Shown here: positions 43,562 through 45,899 of the stretch, in pieces | How positions within the stretch are numbered: position 1 is the first letter of the stretch | How the letters are laid out: the number at the start of each line of letters is the position of its first letter | Assembly (NCBI GenBank): GCA_013286235.1 | Contig: JABDGE010000026.1 | Coordinates: 1-45,899, forward strand | DNA: 45,899 bases | Source of the DNA: Bacteroidota bacterium | Lineage (GTDB): Bacteria > Bacteroidota > Bacteroidia > Sphingobacteriales > Sphingobacteriaceae | Reading direction: 5' to 3' | Program-made: the position numbers and the translations under genes | Notes under the pieces: model-generated | The model's input: the letters and a program-made list of their open reading frames with translations, nothing else | Database searches by the model: none | Told to the model about the DNA's origin: nothing

Positions 43562-43901
43562 AAAAATAGCCCAACCAAAGCTGGGCTACACAAGGTAAAC
43601 ATACCATCGAAATATCGCAGTATGCTTCCTCTCGGCTGACGCAAAGTTAAGGAGAATATTTTTTTATTTTTATTTGGTTTTTCAGATAGTACCTCGCGCT
43701 GCGTTGTTTGCTCCGTCAATGTGCGAAGTTGCGACTCTGCACCCGTATGCCCGAATGAGCGATAGTAGCGAATAACGGCCTTGCGCCGAATGCCCGTGGA
43801 GTACAAGCCGGCCCTACTTGCAGGGACAGGCCATTTTCAGTCCCCTCACGATCTCAACACTCCCCCGATAAATCATAGTTTTGCATACAAAACCAATTGT
43901 A
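43562..43901. other. Downstream end of the IS110 element and gap
   Basis: A stem TAGCCCA/TGGGCTA (43567-43573, 43582-43588) follows the transposase stop. On the minus strand it is followed by a T run and can work as a terminator for opposing transcripts. The word GCTTCCTCTCGGCT, found inside the transposase gene end at 43510-43523, is repeated at 43624-43637. No gene is seen; a frame on the minus strand overlapping the transposase is not credible. Confidence 0.4.
43876..43883 (+). promoter_or_regulatory. -7 box of truncated small-gene copy
   Basis: TAGTTTTG fits TAnnTTTG. The same word occurs at the same distance from the ATG in the second copy (44800-44807), so this control region was duplicated with the gene. 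Confidence 0.5.
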
Positions 43902-44126
43902 ATGCCTGCCGATTTTATGGATAAGCTAATGGAATTAATGTCCATTATTGAGCAAAGAGACTATGAGGAACTTTCAGCCTTTACCTTAGCCGTGCCTGAA
44001 AAATTTAGTTATATGGAAGGAGGTCGTGACGGCGGATCACCTTCTTCGTCCGCTATAGCTTTTTTCAACCGCCGTAGCCAAAGCGAAGGTGGTTGCGACG
44101 GCGGATCACCTCACCCGCAATGTTGA
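43902..44126 (+). pseudogene. Truncated copy of the small gene at 44826-45059
   Basis: The first 37 residues from the ATG at 43902 (MPADFMDKLMELMSIIEQRDYEELSAFTLAVPEKFSY) match those of the second copy nearly residue for residue. After that the sequences part: here follows a Gly/Ser/Asp-rich tail made of two direct repeats (GRDGGSP and GCDGGSP, from GACGGCGGATCACCT at about 44018 and 44097). The native C-terminal 40 residues are gone. An insertion or recombination has replaced the end. It is probably not functional. Confidence 0.65.
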
Positions 44127-44799
44127 AAACTATCCCTTGACAGTTTGTTTTTAAATGCTAACTTTGTTAGTAAATCGTAACGCCAATTGTTCCTCGTTCT
44201 TTTTATTTCGAATAAATAACGGCCCTGTCTCCATAGATACATGAAAATTCGGCTTTTGAGACAGCTTTTTGGGATTATGCTGAAGGAGATTGGCTTAAAT
44301 CATGTGAATTAAGAAGTTTATAGTCAACAACTTAACTAAAATAACCAGGTTTGGAGGTTAGCTTGTTTCAGGCTTGCCGAAGAATGCGAAACAACAATAT
44401 CCATGCAAAAAAAGCAGCATTAACCTCGCATTAGCCATCAATAATCAGCAATAACCAGGTAAAAAACATAGCATTACCCTCGCATCAACCATGCAATAAC
44501 CCACACCAAAACACAGCTATCATGTACTTTCAGTCAATAAAAAAAACTTAAATAACTAAAGGTCAATAGCTTCAGTTTCCGGCGTTTGCTTTAGCAGGTA
44601 ACCCCCGGTGGCATTTTTGCCCACCAATACGGCAGGTTTTTTGCACTTTAACCTGTGGGGGGCGGGAGAATTAAACAGAAACGGGAGACCCGTTTTCAAC
44701 AACGTACTTTGACAATAACTGACATCCGCTCGGGCGGCACTTTCTTTTTGGCGGATCCGCGCAGCATCACCCACCAAGCAAAATTCCCCTAATAAATCA
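44127..44799. other. Long gap between the two small-gene copies, with repeats
   Basis: No gene is supported. Two imperfect copies of a GCATTAACCTCGCATTAGCC-type unit occur at 44417-44438 and 44471-44492, a 54-base period. The word ATAACCAGGT occurs near both. A frame on the minus strand (44556-44810) has no start context and no family that I can confirm. The region may carry remains of the element that split the first copy. Confidence 0.4.
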
Positions 44800-44807
44800 T
44801 AGTTTTG
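44800..44807 (+). promoter_or_regulatory. -7 box of intact small gene
   Basis: TAGTTTTG, matching TAnnTTTG, lies 18 bases before the ATG at 44826. It is identical in sequence and spacing to the box before the truncated copy. No clear -33 element was located. Confidence 0.5.
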
Positions 44808-44825
44808 CATACAAAACCAATTGTA

Positions 44826-45059
44826 ATGCCTGCCGATTTTACTGATAACCTAATGGAATTAATGTCCATTATTGAGCAAAGAGACCATGAGAAACTTTCA
44901 GCATTTGCCCTGGATGTGCCCGAAAAATTTAACTGGGTAAGGGATATGTTTGAGCCGTCACTGTTCGCAGTTTGCAAATCAAACCCAGCTGCCTGTAGGT
45001 ACATTGATATCTCCCGACAAGAAAATCGTTACGCTATTATACCTGTGCTCAGGAATTAA
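44826..45059 (+). CDS. Small protein of unknown function, intact copy
   Basis: A 77-residue protein, MPADFTDNLMELMSIIEQRDHEKLSAFALDVPEKFNWVRDMFEPSLFAVCKSNPAACRYIDISRQENRYAIIPVLRN. The start at ATG 44826 was chosen because the predicted -7 box lies just before it; the frame also extends upstream to TTG at 44805 through the promoter. The N-terminal half is amphipathic helix and the C-terminal half is mixed with two cysteines. No domain, signal peptide or membrane segment is recognised. A second, truncated copy lies 924 bases upstream. Confidence 0.5.
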   Translation: MPADFTDNLMELMSIIEQRDHEKLSAFALDVPEKFNWVRDMFEPSLFAVCKSNPAACRYIDISRQENRYAIIPVLRN

Positions 45060-45195
45060 CGCTATCGTTATTATGATTATCAATAGCTTAATCATAAATA
45101 AATGCTTCGCGAACTAAATACATAATCCTATAAATTGATATTCAATATATTTACAATGGTTTTACCATCCATTTTTGACCACTATATCTAAAACG

Positions 45196-45618
45196 ATGAC
45201 AAAGGGCGTGTTTATAGCAGTGGCGCTGCTTTTATTGCTTTGCGCAGGTTGCAGCAAAAAGAATAACGACAACGTGGTTACAAAACTACCGCCCAGCGCA
45301 GCCAAGTTGACTTTTCCGGCGCAAAATTCTGCCTGCATCACCGACACTCTGGACGCGGATGATCAAATACAGATCACATTTACCTGGAATACTTCGGCGA
45401 ACACTGCAGGTTACGAGCTTATTATTACCAATCTGAGCAATAACAAAATCATTATTGAAACCACCCCTTCGAATCAACTTACTATACCGTTGGACTTTAA
45501 CTACTCCTATTCTTGGTACGTGGTTTCCACAAATAATGAAGTAACTGCCACTGCACAGAGCGCGATATGGAAGTTTTACCTCGCGGGCCCGGGTGGGTGC
45601 CCCGTGAGTCTGAATTGA
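45196..45618 (+). CDS. Lipoprotein with a single beta-rich domain
   Basis: A 140-residue protein starting at ATG 45196; an in-frame TTG at 45175 is less likely. The signal is that of a lipoprotein: MTKGVFIAVALLLLLCAGCSKKN, with the lipobox LCAGC and Cys as the first mature residue. The mature part resembles a fibronectin type III-like beta sandwich (ITFTWNTSANTAGYELIITNLSNNKIIIET...YSWYVVSTNN). That fold often binds carbohydrate or protein on the Bacteroidota cell surface. It stands alone; its partner is unknown. Confidence 0.7.
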   Translation: MTKGVFIAVALLLLLCAGCSKKNNDNVVTKLPPSAAKLTFPAQNSACITDTLDADDQIQITFTWNTSANTAGYELIITNLSNNKIIIETTPSNQLTIPLDFNYSYSWYVVSTNNEVTATAQSAIWKFYLAGPGGCPVSLN

Positions 45619-45645
45619 TGATAATCCCGTTAATTAACCCTGTCT

Positions 45646-45899
45646 TTATTTTTGGTAATCGGGATCCATTTCGGGGTTACGCAGGCCGGCTACTTCATCT
45701 GCCATCAACATAAAAACATTCCAGCACAAACCTTTTGAAGATGGCCACCAACTATCTGTCGACACCCATTTTGTTGGTATAAATTCTTTACTGAATGGCC
45801 ATTGCGGATTCAGATAGATCTCGGCCCATACCCTGTTTTCCATTAAGGGCCGGGCTTTTTTCCAGCCATGTTTTAATCCCACCACGTAAGCACAATACT
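45646..45899 (-). CDS. Protein cut by the window end, function unknown
   Basis: The frame is open from the window edge to a stop at 45646, giving the last 83 residues or so (YCAYVVGLKHGWKKARPLMENRVWAEIYLNPQWPFSKEF...DEVAGLRNPEMDPDYQK). It is rich in Trp and Pro, without a motif I can assign. The N-terminus lies beyond 45899, so the internal start codons at about 45885 are not true starts. It is convergent with the lipoprotein gene. Confidence 0.55.
   Translation of the reverse strand, partial: YCAYVVGLKHGWKKARPLMENRVWAEIYLNPQWPFSKEFIPTKWVSTDSWWPSSKGLCWNVFMLMADEVAGLRNPEMDPDYQK

Noticed and set aside
43474..43806. 110-residue open frame on the minus strand overlapping the IS110 gene end
   Set aside because: Antisense to the transposase and over its downstream end; composition reflects the opposite strand.
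44556..44810. 84-residue open frame on the minus strand
   Set aside because: The C-terminal part reads smoothly, but the start overlaps the promoter of the small gene and no family could be confirmed; may be a repeat-derived frame.
1..45899. tRNA, rRNA or riboswitch genes
   Set aside because: None was recognised by eye on either strand; a covariance scan could still find a weak one.

Overview
The window reads as a chromosomal segment of a Bacteroidota bacterium of the family Sphingobacteriaceae; the gene style suggests Mucilaginibacter or a close relative. This rests on TAnnTTTG-type -7 promoter elements, the typical 819-residue FtsX/MacB-like permease, a GH130 enzyme with a signal peptide, and several DHFR-like (RibD C-terminal) proteins beside ArsR/SRPBCC and AraC regulators. 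The genus is an inference; no rRNA or tRNA gene is present to fix it.

Layout. 1-4032: a single-domain response regulator broken by one frameshift, coupled to a large multi-PAS/GAF hybrid-free histidine kinase. 4130-9142: an exported M1 aminopeptidase, a small exported peptide, and two intramembrane-protease-like proteins (M50-like and CPBP). 9173-14547: an outer-membrane barrel with two tandem PqiA-like membrane proteins, then a GH130 enzyme. 14776-15915: a decayed stretch with a multiply frameshifted GNAT gene and a DUF1778/TacA-like antitoxin whose start is out of frame by one base. 15998-25467: FtsX permease, small membrane protein, a membrane-anchored HTH protein, polysaccharide deacetylase, two FAD monooxygenases (one TetX-like), AraC regulator and a DHFR-like protein. 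25691-32812: an ArsR-SRPBCC pair under an obvious self-regulated promoter, three more DHFR-like paralogues, dispersed repeats, an IS1182/IS5-type insertion sequence with 4-bp target duplication, and peptidase E.

32872-45060 is accessory DNA. It holds a frameshifted zeta-toxin-like kinase with its intact small partner, a putAbiC-type abortive-infection protein, and an AT-rich four-gene operon (D12/Dam-type adenine methyltransferase, calcineurin-like metallophosphoesterase, ORC/CDC6-like AAA ATPase, two-lobed Rossmann-like protein). All three junctions of that operon are ATGA overlaps, and a perfect 9-bp dyad sits over its promoter. A kinase-fold protein, an IS110-family transposase and a duplicated small gene follow. 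The four-gene operon is the best candidate for an undescribed system: a DNA-modifying enzyme, a possible nuclease or phosphatase, a P-loop ATPase and an unassigned protein, translated as one unit among defence and toxin-antitoxin genes. Its function is inferred only from content and context.

At the right edge lie a lipoprotein and a gene cut by the window end. At least four genes carry single-base frame disruptions, so either this region is decaying or the assembly has indels; raw reads would decide.
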